Shown here: one piece after another, positions 1 to 7,363 of the stretch
How the letters are laid out: every line of letters begins with the position of its first letter
How positions within the stretch are numbered: position 1 is the first letter of the stretch
From: Cytophagales bacterium
GTDB taxonomy: Bacteria; Bacteroidota; Bacteroidia; Cytophagales; Spirosomataceae
Length of the DNA: 64,000 nt
Direction: 5' to 3'
Assembly: GCA_013298125.1 (NCBI GenBank)
Contig: JAAFJP010000010.1
Location: 62,001 to 126,000 of the forward strand
Notes under the pieces: generated by a model
Database searches by the model: none
What the model was told of the DNA's origin: nothing
The model's input: the letters and a program-made list of their open reading frames with translations, nothing else
Position numbers and translations under genes: made by a program

Positions 1-296
1 TCTCGAAGTGATTGAAGGATTAAATACGAAACCGAAATAAGCCCAAATAAAGACAGCACATAGCACAAAACTCCTTTCTTGTGAAGTATTTTGGGTATGA
101 GCCAATCACTATTAAGAAAAAAAACAATTGCGTTAAAACCTGTGAGAGAAAGAATTGAACTAAATGAAATGGGATTTTTGGGTAAAACAAAGGTTTTCTG
201 TGGTCCAAAAAATAGGGGAAAAATAATGAGAATACCCCAAAAAAGGATGTGAAAAAGTGCTTTAAAAAGTGTATCAGTTGAAATTTTTTTGGACAT
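1..296 (-). CDS. N-terminal part of a membrane protein, probably LytS-type sensor kinase (cut by window edge)
   Basis: The minus-strand frame from the ATG at 294-296 stays open to the first base of the window, giving 98 residues and no stop. The start MSKKISTDTLFKALFHIL is followed by three hydrophobic segments (about residues 10-30, 45-65 and 75-95) separated by short charged loops. This pattern is common in the membrane part of LytS-type histidine kinases. It lies directly downstream of a LytTR regulator in the same orientation, which is the basis for suggesting a kinase. The catalytic half is outside the window, so the assignment is an inference from context and topology. Confidence 0.55.
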   Translation of the reverse strand, partial: MSKKISTDTLFKALFHILFWGILIIFPLFFGPQKTFVLPKNPISFSSILSLTGFNAIVFFLNSDWLIPKILHKKGVLCYVLSLFGLISVSYLILQSLR

Positions 297-405
297 AATA
301 TTTTGATTGAATAAGTGGTAATACTAAGAATATTTCTCAAAATAACCAATCAAAATAGACTAAAATGCCAATTTGGATGATAGAGAGGCTTATTTTGAAA
401 ATCAT

Positions 406-1170
406 TCAACCATTCGCCAACCAATCCAAAAAAGAAGTAACTTTCAACTTACCCACAATAATTTGTTCATCAAACGGAAGCGTAAGATTAATCACAATTT
501 TGCGATTGAAGTAATGTGAAGCATCTTTTATGGCTTTTCGATTGATAAGAAACTGCCGATTGGCACGGAAGAAAGTAGAGGAAAAAGTGTGTTCTAAAAC
601 ATCTAATTTCTGAGAAAGTAAATGTTTCTTTTGGTCGAAAGTGTAGGCAAAAACTACGTTATCTTCAATATAAAACAGAGCGATTTTGTCACCCTCCAAA
701 GGAATGATTTTATCGCCTTGTTGCATAATGACCGAAGGCGTTTTTGTCGGAAAAAGCTGATTTTTCAAAAGGCTCATTAAGTTCGGCATTACATCTTCTT
801 GGGGAGCTAATTTTTCTTTCAAAGAATGGTATTTATCTAAGGCTTTCTCAACGGTTGATTTTGAAAAAGGCTTCAATAAATAATCAATTCCCACGGTTTT
901 GAAGGCTTGTAAGGCATATTCGTTGAAAGCCGTACAAAAAATAACGGGCGTACGATTATTAACTTTTTCAAAGATTTCAAAACTTAAACCATCACCTAAT
1001 TCTATATCCGAAAAGATTAAATCAAGCTCAGGTTTGGTCTTGAAAAAATCAATGGCTTCTTCAACCGAGTGGAGCAAAGACACGATTTCAATGTCATAAT
1101 CAATGCCTTTTATGGTTTTGGCTAAATCCTTTGCCGTCAGTTTTTCGTCTTCGATGATTATGATTTTCAT
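406..1170 (-). CDS. LytTR-family response regulator
   Basis: This encodes a 254-residue DNA-binding response regulator. The N-terminal receiver domain (about residues 1-120) begins MKIIIIEDEKLTAKDL and carries the phosphoacceptor Asp55 in FSDIELGDG and the conserved Lys in YLLKPF. The C-terminal half (about 150-250) is a LytTR domain with the FFRANRQFLINRKAI motif. The frame extends 34 codons upstream, but that part runs through a 52-bp palindrome and does not resemble a receiver domain, so I start at 1170; an ATG at 1182 is the alternative. It follows the LytS-type kinase gene at 1373-2341 in the same direction and most likely forms a two-component system with it. Confidence 0.9.
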   Translation of the reverse strand: MKIIIIEDEKLTAKDLAKTIKGIDYDIEIVSLLHSVEEAIDFFKTKPELDLIFSDIELGDGLSFEIFEKVNNRTPVIFCTAFNEYALQAFKTVGIDYLLKPFSKSTVEKALDKYHSLKEKLAPQEDVMPNLMSLLKNQLFPTKTPSVIMQQGDKIIPLEGDKIALFYIEDNVVFAYTFDQKKHLLSQKLDVLEHTFSSTFFRANRQFLINRKAIKDASHYFNRKIVINLTLPFDEQIIVGKLKVTSFLDWLANG

Positions 1171-1216
1171 AGTGATTTTCATTTTTTCTGAATTTTCTAC
1201 TATTTGGCAGATTGTA

Positions 1217-1268
1217 CTTTTAATATCCATAGCGAGGGGTTTAAACCCCTCGCTATGGATATTAAAAG
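1217..1268. repeat. Perfect 52-bp palindrome
   Basis: Two 26-bp arms meet without a loop at 1242/1243, around the core GAGGGGTTTAAACCCCTC. Every base pairs. It lies between the LytTR regulator gene and its kinase gene. The U-tract expected of a terminator is missing, and the element resembles the other dispersed palindromes of this window. Confidence 0.95.
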
Positions 1269-1336
1269 GCATATTATCTCAAAATTATATATTCCGACAA
1301 ATAGTAGATAATTTCGTTTTTTTTATTTATTCAAAA

Positions 1337-1351
1337 AGGTGCAGTGCACCT
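1337..1351. repeat. Short palindrome AGGTGCAGTGCACCT
   Basis: A 15-bp palindrome with one central base lies between the kinase stop and the 52-bp palindrome. It may be a worn copy of another dispersed element or an operator. No second copy was seen in the window. Confidence 0.5.
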
Positions 1352-1372
1352 CTAACCATCATCATTCACGAT

Positions 1373-2341
1373 TTAAATCAAGTCAATAAATACCGTAAAA
1401 TTTGCATCAGTTTTCAATACTTCAATCTCTTTATTCGCAATCAATTTATACCGCTGATTTAAGTTCTCTAAACCCGTCCCAGAGGGTATTTGAAGGGTTT
1501 TAGGTAATAAATTATTACGTATTTTTATCCGATTGTCCTCTACTGAAACCTCAATCAGAAGTGGTTTTTTATCAGTAAACGAATTGTGTTTAATGGCATT
1601 TTCTACCAAAGTTTGCAGGGCATAAACGGGTATTTTTTTAGATAAAAATTGCTCAGGAATATTGATTTTACAGGCAAAAGACTCTCCAAACCTCACTTTT
1701 TGTAATTCTAAATAATTATTGGTAAAAGTCAATTCATTTGCCAAACTCACTATTTCATTATTTTTTGCTTGAACAGAATATCGTAAAAAATCAGAAAGTC
1801 GAACAGTATAATCCTCTGCATTCGTAGGGTTTTCACTAATCAAAGATTTGAGCGTACTGAGGGCATTAAACAGAAAATGAGGTTGCAGTTGTTGAATTAG
1901 TATCAATTTTTGTGCCTCTAAATTATTTACCTTCAAACGTTCAATTTCTAACTCTGCACTTTCTTTTTGAAATTGTAAAATGATTGAATTTGAAATGATT
2001 AAAATGAGCGTATTCATCGCAATAGCAGGAATAAAAGGGAAAAATACATTGATTTCATCTGGTTTAAGATGAAGACTAACGGCAACAGAAATAATAATAG
2101 CTTGCACACTTAAAACAGTAGCGTAACTAAATAAATATCGTTTTAAACTATTAGAGTCTTTGATTTTTGAAAGGATAAAAATATTGATATTCCAATATAT
2201 GAAAATGATAAAAGCCAACAAAAACCACATGATAAGGATTTTGGGCATCTGTAATTTTTCAAAAACAACCATCGGAACGCTTGCCGTCAATGACATGAGG
2301 GGAGATGAAATATATGCTGACCTTAATAGTTTTTTCTTCAT
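1373..2341 (-). CDS. LytS-type sensor histidine kinase (His_kinase family)
   Basis: This is a 322-residue membrane kinase. Residues 1-125 hold about four hydrophobic segments. A helical linker (125-150) leads to the His_kinase motif LIQQLQPHFLFNALSTLKSL with the phosphoacceptor His155. The ATPase part has the N-box ENAIKHNS and a glycine-rich GTGLENLNQRY. It lacks PAS, HAMP and extracellular sensor domains, so the membrane segments are probably the sensor. Kinases of this family act with LytTR regulators, and one lies immediately downstream at 406-1170. The palindromic gap of about 200 bp between the two genes may separate their transcripts. Confidence 0.9.
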   Translation of the reverse strand: MKKKLLRSAYISSPLMSLTASVPMVVFEKLQMPKILIMWFLLAFIIFIYWNINIFILSKIKDSNSLKRYLFSYATVLSVQAIIISVAVSLHLKPDEINVFFPFIPAIAMNTLILIISNSIILQFQKESAELEIERLKVNNLEAQKLILIQQLQPHFLFNALSTLKSLISENPTNAEDYTVRLSDFLRYSVQAKNNEIVSLANELTFTNNYLELQKVRFGESFACKINIPEQFLSKKIPVYALQTLVENAIKHNSFTDKKPLLIEVSVEDNRIKIRNNLLPKTLQIPSGTGLENLNQRYKLIANKEIEVLKTDANFTVFIDLI

Positions 2342-2414
2342 GCAACAAATATAGAAGTTTGGTCTTTGAATGTCTATATTTTTGATTTGAAGTGGACAAA
2401 TTGATAATTGAATA

Positions 2415-2558
2415 TCTGAATCTGGATTTGAGGATTCGTGGATTTACAGGATGAGCCTATTAGATGTATTATTAAAAATATCAAAACCACTCTTTTGAAG
2501 GATGATTTTCAAATAAACTCATCCTATTTATCTTATCATCCTAAAATCCTGATTCAGA
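2415..2558. repeat. Inverted repeat with 41-bp imperfect arms
   Basis: The left arm 2415-2455 (TCTGAATCTGGATTTGAGGA and onward) and right arm 2518-2558 are imperfect reverse complements around a 62-bp spacer. The same sequence type recurs at 31197-31293. It fills the gap between the divergent kinase and TonB receptor genes and ends just before the receptor promoter. Confidence 0.8.
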
Positions 2559-2565
2559 AATAAGG

Positions 2566-2573
2566 TATCTTTG
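2566..2573 (+). promoter_or_regulatory. Predicted -7 element TATCTTTG of the TonB receptor gene
   Basis: It matches the Bacteroidota consensus TAnnTTTG and lies 18 bp before the ATG at 2592. It overlaps a possible upstream TTG start at 2571, which argues against that start. No clear TTG at -33 is seen. Confidence 0.6.
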
Positions 2574-2591
2574 TCAATAAAAATCAACAAA

Positions 2592-4628
2592 ATGCACAAA
2601 TTATTCACATTCCTCTTAACCCTAAATTCAGCAATTATTTTTGCTCAAACCGACACAACTACTACCTCAAAAGAACTCGAACCCGTTACGGTTTCTTCAT
2701 CAAGATTTACTGCCAAAGATATTTCAATTCCTCTTTCAATAACCGTCATCGACCAATCAAGGTTACAAGTTGGACAATCCAAAATATCACTTTTCGAGTC
2801 TTTGGGAGCGATTCCAGGCGTTTTTGCGATGAATTCTGAAAACTTTGCTCAGGATTTACGCATTTCCATTCGTGGCTTTGGGGCAAGGGCAGCTTTTGGT
2901 ATTAGAGGCATAAAAATTATCTCGGACGGCATTCCAGAATCTATCCCCGACGGTACGGCAAAAGTTGGAAATTTAGACGTGGGCATGATGGAACGCATGG
3001 AAGTTATCAAAGGACCTTCGTCAGGCTTGTATGGCAATGCTTCGGGAGGAGTGATTAGTCTTTTTTCAGAAAATCCCAAAGAACATTTTGCTGAATTTCA
3101 AGCCAATATCGGGGCTTATGGTTTACAACGTTATCAATTCAAAACGGGTCAAGAAATTGGCAAAGTGATGTATTTTGTCTCAGCCTCACGCCTTCTGAGT
3201 AGGGGCTACCGAGATAATAGTTCAATCGAACGTAATTTTTTGAATGGAAAATTGATTTATAATTTTTCGGATAAAAACAAACTGACTTTTTTAGTAAATT
3301 ACATTGATAGCCCTTTGGCACAAGACCCAGGAGCGTTAATACAATCGGAATTAGATAAAAATCGCCAACAAGTACGTACCCAAAACCTTACTTTCAAGGC
3401 TTCCGAAACTTTCAGCCAGCAACGAATAGCCTTGATTTATGACCATACTTTTAATCAAAAACATCAAATAAATGCCCGTGCATTTTATTTGAATCGTGAT
3501 TTCTCAAATCGTCAAGCATTTCAAGTAAATGGACAAATTGCCTTCAATCGTGATTTTTCGGGAGGAGGATTTAATTATCAATTTACGACTAAAAACTATC
3601 GTCTAAAAACTGGCTTAGATATTGAAAATCAACAAGATAACCGAAAACGTTTTGATAATTTAAGTGGAGAACAAGGCAATTTAAAACTTGACCAAATAGA
3701 AGAATTTAGAAACATTGGCGTATTTTTATTACAAGAGTTTACGATTATTCCGAAGTTAAAATTATCTCTCAACACCCGCTTCGATGATATTCGTTTAGAG
3801 ATTTCGGATAAATTTCTCTCAGATGGTAATCAATCGGCAACCCAATCATTTCAACGATTCAGTCCGATGGCGGGGTTGTCCTTCTCTCCTACCCTTTCGC
3901 AAGCTATTTTTGCCAATATTTCAACTAATTTTGAAACCCCATCTTTGAATGAATTATCCAATAATCCAACGGGCTTAGGCGGTTTCAATCCAGACCTAAC
4001 ACCCCAAAAATCGAGGAATTATGAAGTTGGTTACAAAGGAATTTTGAGTAAAAAATTTAGGGCTGATATTTCAGTATTTTATATTGAAGTGGAAGACGAA
4101 ATTGTGCCTTATCAAATCACTGGTCAGGTTGGTAGAACCTTTTTCAGAAATGCAGGATTATCAGAAAGAAAGGGCTTAGAATTGGGTTTGTCCTACAAAA
4201 TTCGTTCAGGGCTGACGACCTTTTTTAACTACACCTTCTCAGATTTTCAATATAAAAACTACGCCACAACTGCGGGGAAATTTGATGGAAATACTTTGCC
4301 AGGAATCCCCAAACACAATATTTACGGAGAAATTAGGTACTTCCCACGTATAGGCATTTACGCTATCGCACAGGTTAGAAGCATTGGAGAATTATACGCA
4401 GACGATGCTAATTTGACAAAAAATAATTCCTACGCAACGGTCAATTTGAGAGTAGGTTACAGAAAGCAAATCAAGAGCTTAACCTTTGAACCTTTCGTCG
4501 GAATTAATAATTTATTCAATGAAATTTACAATGCCAATGTTCAGATAAATGCAACTGCCAATCGTTATTTTGAACCTGCGGCGGGGAGTTTTGTTTTTGG
4601 GGGAATGACGGTTAGAGTTGGGAAATAG
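2592..4628 (+). CDS. TonB-dependent outer membrane receptor
   Basis: This encodes a 678-residue outer membrane receptor that would import a ligand using TonB energy. A signal peptide (MHKLFTFLLTLNSAIIFAQ) precedes a TonB-box-like stretch (LEPVTVSSSR). A plug domain covers about residues 35-155, with the typical RISIRGFG and EVIKGPSSGLYGN motifs. The rest is a beta-barrel ending in FGGMTVRVGK. There is no N-terminal carboxypeptidase-like domain and no SusD partner, so this is closer to siderophore or metal receptors than to SusC polysaccharide receptors. The ligand cannot be told from sequence. I chose the ATG at 2592 because the frame's upstream TTG lies inside the promoter. Confidence 0.92.
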   Translation: MHKLFTFLLTLNSAIIFAQTDTTTTSKELEPVTVSSSRFTAKDISIPLSITVIDQSRLQVGQSKISLFESLGAIPGVFAMNSENFAQDLRISIRGFGARAAFGIRGIKIISDGIPESIPDGTAKVGNLDVGMMERMEVIKGPSSGLYGNASGGVISLFSENPKEHFAEFQANIGAYGLQRYQFKTGQEIGKVMYFVSASRLLSRGYRDNSSIERNFLNGKLIYNFSDKNKLTFLVNYIDSPLAQDPGALIQSELDKNRQQVRTQNLTFKASETFSQQRIALIYDHTFNQKHQINARAFYLNRDFSNRQAFQVNGQIAFNRDFSGGGFNYQFTTKNYRLKTGLDIENQQDNRKRFDNLSGEQGNLKLDQIEEFRNIGVFLLQEFTIIPKLKLSLNTRFDDIRLEISDKFLSDGNQSATQSFQRFSPMAGLSFSPTLSQAIFANISTNFETPSLNELSNNPTGLGGFNPDLTPQKSRNYEVGYKGILSKKFRADISVFYIEVEDEIVPYQITGQVGRTFFRNAGLSERKGLELGLSYKIRSGLTTFFNYTFSDFQYKNYATTAGKFDGNTLPGIPKHNIYGEIRYFPRIGIYAIAQVRSIGELYADDANLTKNNSYATVNLRVGYRKQIKSLTFEPFVGINNLFNEIYNANVQINATANRYFEPAAGSFVFGGMTVRVGK

Positions 4629-4698
4629 TTTTTTACCGCAAGGACGCTATGACGCAAAGAAAATTAGCGACATAGTTTCTTTACGATAAAATTTTGAC

Positions 4699-6381
4699 CT
4701 ACGGTTTAGAAATTAAGGGTAAAATACCTTTTCGTTTCAAAAACACAAACCCATTTTCTTCTTTGATGAATTCTAAATTGGGATGATTTCGGTAATCATC
4801 ATAACGGTCAAATTTTGTTACAAAAAATACAGGTTTATCTACTTTCCCATTCAAAAGCCAATCTTCGTAGGCATCCCCTTTCTGAGCAGTAATGGACGAA
4901 ACTGGTTTCTGAAAATAGAATAAATGGGCGTAACTTTTAAAACCAAGTGGATGAATATAAACATCCTGTCCTCGCTTGGATTCATAAAAATCAATGGCTG
5001 CTCCTTGGGTATATCGCTCAATTTTAGGGACGACTATTGCCCCAAATAAAAATAAGCAAATGGCTGTGGAGAGAGATAGTGTATAGATGAATGTTTTTTT
5101 GCTCCGTTTGGTCAGAAAAAATATGGCAAAAACAATCACAACGAAATAAATAATCCCAATAAACATTTCGTAAAAGTGCCAATCTACTACCGCTTCGAGG
5201 TTTTTGACGGCAAATGGGTCTTTGATATAAGGAATTATTTTCTGAGCATTCATACCAACGTAAGGCACAGCCGCCAACAAAAACGACAAAATAAATCCGA
5301 TAAGAAGTAGTCCAAAACTTACCCATTTGCTCCACAAAACCTTGTCATTGAGCCAGTCATAGAGAAATTTAGTGGCTAAAAAAGATACTGGGAAATAAGC
5401 CATTGATGAATAGTGTACAATCTTGGTGGTAACGATACTAAACAGAATCATGACGACCCAAAACGTAATTTTCATCCAAACCAAAAAAGTATTTAGCTCC
5501 CTTGAATTACCCTCAGTTTTTGAGTGATTGTAGGTAAAAGCCCGAATCGCAAAAATTGAAATCGGGAAGCATCCAATCAGTACCACCACAAAATGATAGT
5601 AAAAAGGCTGTCCATGTCCCGCATCAGGTGTACTAAAAAGTCGGATTTGGTAAGTGATAAATTCGTTTACAAACCAGAACCCGTTGTTAATCAACTCATT
5701 AGCAAACCAAATGGATGCTACTAACACACAACTAACGCCAAAAACAAGAAGTTCTTTCCAACGTAAAAATTGTTTGAATCGAGAATATCCAAAATAAAAG
5801 AATACTGTTAATGCCCAAATTAATCCTGCAACAGGTCCTTTTGTTAAAATCGCTAATCCAATAAAAACTCCCGCAAGCGTAATATTTAGCAAAGATTTTT
5901 CGGACTGAATTTTTGCCTTGAAATTAAAATAAATACCTAAGAAAATAAAGAGGTTGAAAGTCGGGTCGATAATACCAGATTTGAAATAAAGGTGCGGCGT
6001 AAATGCTCCGAGGTACATCAATGCCCAGATAAAACCGAATCTTTCACCTTGTAGTTTTTTACCAATTAAAAATAACGTTATCAGTGTAAAAACTCCAATT
6101 AAGGCATTCGGGAAACGTGCGGCAAATTCGTTGATACCAAAAAGGTGCATGGCGACGGTTTGCATCCAAAAAAATAGGGGCGGTTTCTCCCAAAAAGGCT
6201 TAAAATCAATTTGAACACGGCTATAATTACCCGTAAGAATCATCTCTCGGGCTGATTCGGCAAAATTGATTTCATCCCAATCAAATAAATGTACACCTCC
6301 CAAAAATGGAAAATAAAAACAACAGCCCAAGACGATAACAAAAAAGAGTTTTGTAGGGATTTGATACATAAAATCGGACAT
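4699..6381 (-). CDS. GT39/ArnT-like membrane glycosyltransferase
   Basis: This is a polytopic membrane protein of about 560 residues in the ArnT/PMT class. These enzymes transfer a sugar from a polyprenyl-phosphate donor on the outer face of the inner membrane. The first periplasmic loop carries the acidic pair Asp36-Glu37 in FDWDEINFAESAREM, which is the catalytic signature. It is followed by KPFWEKPPLFFW and RFPNALIGV, then about a dozen hydrophobic segments and a soluble C-terminal domain. The acceptor (lipid A, protein or polymer) is not evident. The frame's first ATG at 6402 lies inside the predicted -7 element, so I start at 6381; 6369 is also possible. It is transcribed singly. Confidence 0.85.
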   Translation of the reverse strand: MSDFMYQIPTKLFFVIVLGCCFYFPFLGGVHLFDWDEINFAESAREMILTGNYSRVQIDFKPFWEKPPLFFWMQTVAMHLFGINEFAARFPNALIGVFTLITLFLIGKKLQGERFGFIWALMYLGAFTPHLYFKSGIIDPTFNLFIFLGIYFNFKAKIQSEKSLLNITLAGVFIGLAILTKGPVAGLIWALTVFFYFGYSRFKQFLRWKELLVFGVSCVLVASIWFANELINNGFWFVNEFITYQIRLFSTPDAGHGQPFYYHFVVVLIGCFPISIFAIRAFTYNHSKTEGNSRELNTFLVWMKITFWVVMILFSIVTTKIVHYSSMAYFPVSFLATKFLYDWLNDKVLWSKWVSFGLLLIGFILSFLLAAVPYVGMNAQKIIPYIKDPFAVKNLEAVVDWHFYEMFIGIIYFVVIVFAIFFLTKRSKKTFIYTLSLSTAICLFLFGAIVVPKIERYTQGAAIDFYESKRGQDVYIHPLGFKSYAHLFYFQKPVSSITAQKGDAYEDWLLNGKVDKPVFFVTKFDRYDDYRNHPNLEFIKEENGFVFLKRKGILPLISKP

Positions 6382-6399
6382 TAACGAGTATTTGATGAA

Positions 6400-6407
6400 C
6401 AAAGGTA
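6400..6407 (-). promoter_or_regulatory. Predicted -7 element TACCTTTG of the glycosyltransferase gene
   Basis: The minus-strand TACCTTTG matches TAnnTTTG. A TTT stands 19 bp upstream, where the consensus has TTG. It lies 19 bp before the start at 6381. Confidence 0.55.
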
Positions 6408-6482
6408 CTAAATTCCATCAGCCTGTAAATTGTATAACACAAACTGAAAATTATTTTTCTTTACTTTCATTAAAAACTCCAT

Positions 6483-6490
6483 TACCTTTG
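6483..6490 (+). promoter_or_regulatory. Predicted -7 element TACCTTTG of tmRNA
   Basis: TACCTTTG ends 17 bp before the mature 5' end at 6508. That leaves room for a short leader removed by processing. No TTG is seen at -33. Confidence 0.6.
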
Positions 6491-6507
6491 CAATCCGAAT
6501 TACACAT

Positions 6508-6904
6508 GGGGGCGACCGGTATTGACAGCTTGTGCGGTTCGGTAGTAAGCACGTCGGGAGTTGGTCTTGACCTCCCGTAAATAATCAGTCCAAACAAACA
6601 ATCGGCAATACTTCGTATGCCATGGCAGCCTAATTCTTAATTGAATTACGTTTTGGATAGTCCCAATTAGATTGCGACTATTCGCCACCTCCCACTCCGC
6701 TAAACTTTGCCGTGGAGATTTGGGGGGACGCTTCGCAAAGTCGAATGTTGTGATTTCTCTAAGCAAACATTTAGTACAGAGAGGATAAGGATGGAATTTG
6801 GTCTGGCTTGAACCTTGACCGTCTCGAAAAAATAATCAAGACTAAACGTGTAGAAAGTTATCGAGTTCCTTGTCTGGACGAGAGTTCGAATCTCTCCGTC
6901 TCCA
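6508..6904 (+). ncRNA. ssrA: tmRNA (transfer-messenger RNA)
   Basis: This RNA rescues stalled ribosomes with SmpB. The 5' end GGGGGCGACCGGTATTGACA and the 3' end pair as a 7-bp acceptor stem (6508-6514 with 6897-6903, including G-U pairs). The T arm GAGAG-TTCGAAT-CTCTC sits at 6880-6896. The tag frame appears to resume at GGC 6604-6606 and reads GNTSYAMAA before the TAA at 6631-6633. That resembles tags known from Cytophaga relatives. The discriminator base is A6904 and the CCA is not encoded. The length is 397 nt, in one piece without permutation. Confidence 0.95.
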
Positions 6905-6905
6905 C

Positions 6906-6948
6906 AAAAAAGCCTTTAAATCAGTGATTTGAAGGCTTTTTGTTTTTA
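6906..6948 (+). terminator. Intrinsic terminator of tmRNA
   Basis: A stem AAAAGCCTT with AAGGCTTTTT, extended through TAAATCA/GATTTGA, is followed by a T-rich run. The hairpin is symmetric and may also serve the convergent gene ending at 6946. Confidence 0.8.
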
Positions 6949-7344
6949 TTTATTCTGAGGTCGTCCTCCACCACCTTGAACCATTTTCTTCTTATTCTCC
7001 TCATACAATTTCAACTGTTCTTCGGTCAAAATTGGCTTCAATTCCTTGTCTTTTGCCTCCATCATGGGCTTCATTTTTTCACGCATTTCTGGTGAAAATC
7101 CTCCATTGGCTTTGATGGTCGAGTCCATCATCATTGCGTATTTTACATTGATGGCTTCTACTTTGTCAAACTGTTCTTTCGATAAGGTCAGCAACTTTTT
7201 CATTTGCTTAGTTTGATTATAGGCACGGTCTTCGGGAGAGAGTTGTTGATAGCCACCTCCGCCACCTCCTTGCCAGTTTTGTGCATTAGCATTGAATCCA
7301 AAAGCAATGATTGCTACGATTAAAAATGATTTGATTGGTTTCAT
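6946..7344 (-). CDS. Small secreted Spy/CpxP-like helical protein
   Basis: This 132-residue protein has a signal peptide cleaved after about Ala21 (FGFNANA-QNW), a glycine-rich linker (QGGGGGGYQQ), and a charged helical body with LSPEDRAYNQTKQMKKLLTL and PILTEEQLKLYEENKKKM. The helical layout with LT..Q repeats resembles Spy/CpxP-type periplasmic proteins common in Bacteroidota. It ends in another glycine stretch. It lies 19 bp downstream of the subtilase gene and is probably the last gene of the lipoprotein-subtilase operon. A chaperone-like role in the periplasm is an inference from fold class only. Confidence 0.75.
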   Translation of the reverse strand: MKPIKSFLIVAIIAFGFNANAQNWQGGGGGGYQQLSPEDRAYNQTKQMKKLLTLSKEQFDKVEAINVKYAMMMDSTIKANGGFSPEMREKMKPMMEAKDKELKPILTEEQLKLYEENKKKMVQGGGGRPQNK

Positions 7345-7363
7345 GATTATTTTGGGTTTGGCA

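Noticed and set aside
20-349. A 109-residue minus-strand ORF rich in Phe
   Set aside because: It overlaps, in another frame, the better-supported membrane protein that starts at 296 and runs off the window.
1171-1272. N-terminal extension of the LytTR regulator
   Set aside because: It is encoded by the 52-bp palindrome and does not fit the receiver-domain start.
6392-6766. Short ORFs on both strands over the tmRNA
   Set aside because: They are shadows of the RNA gene and show no protein features.
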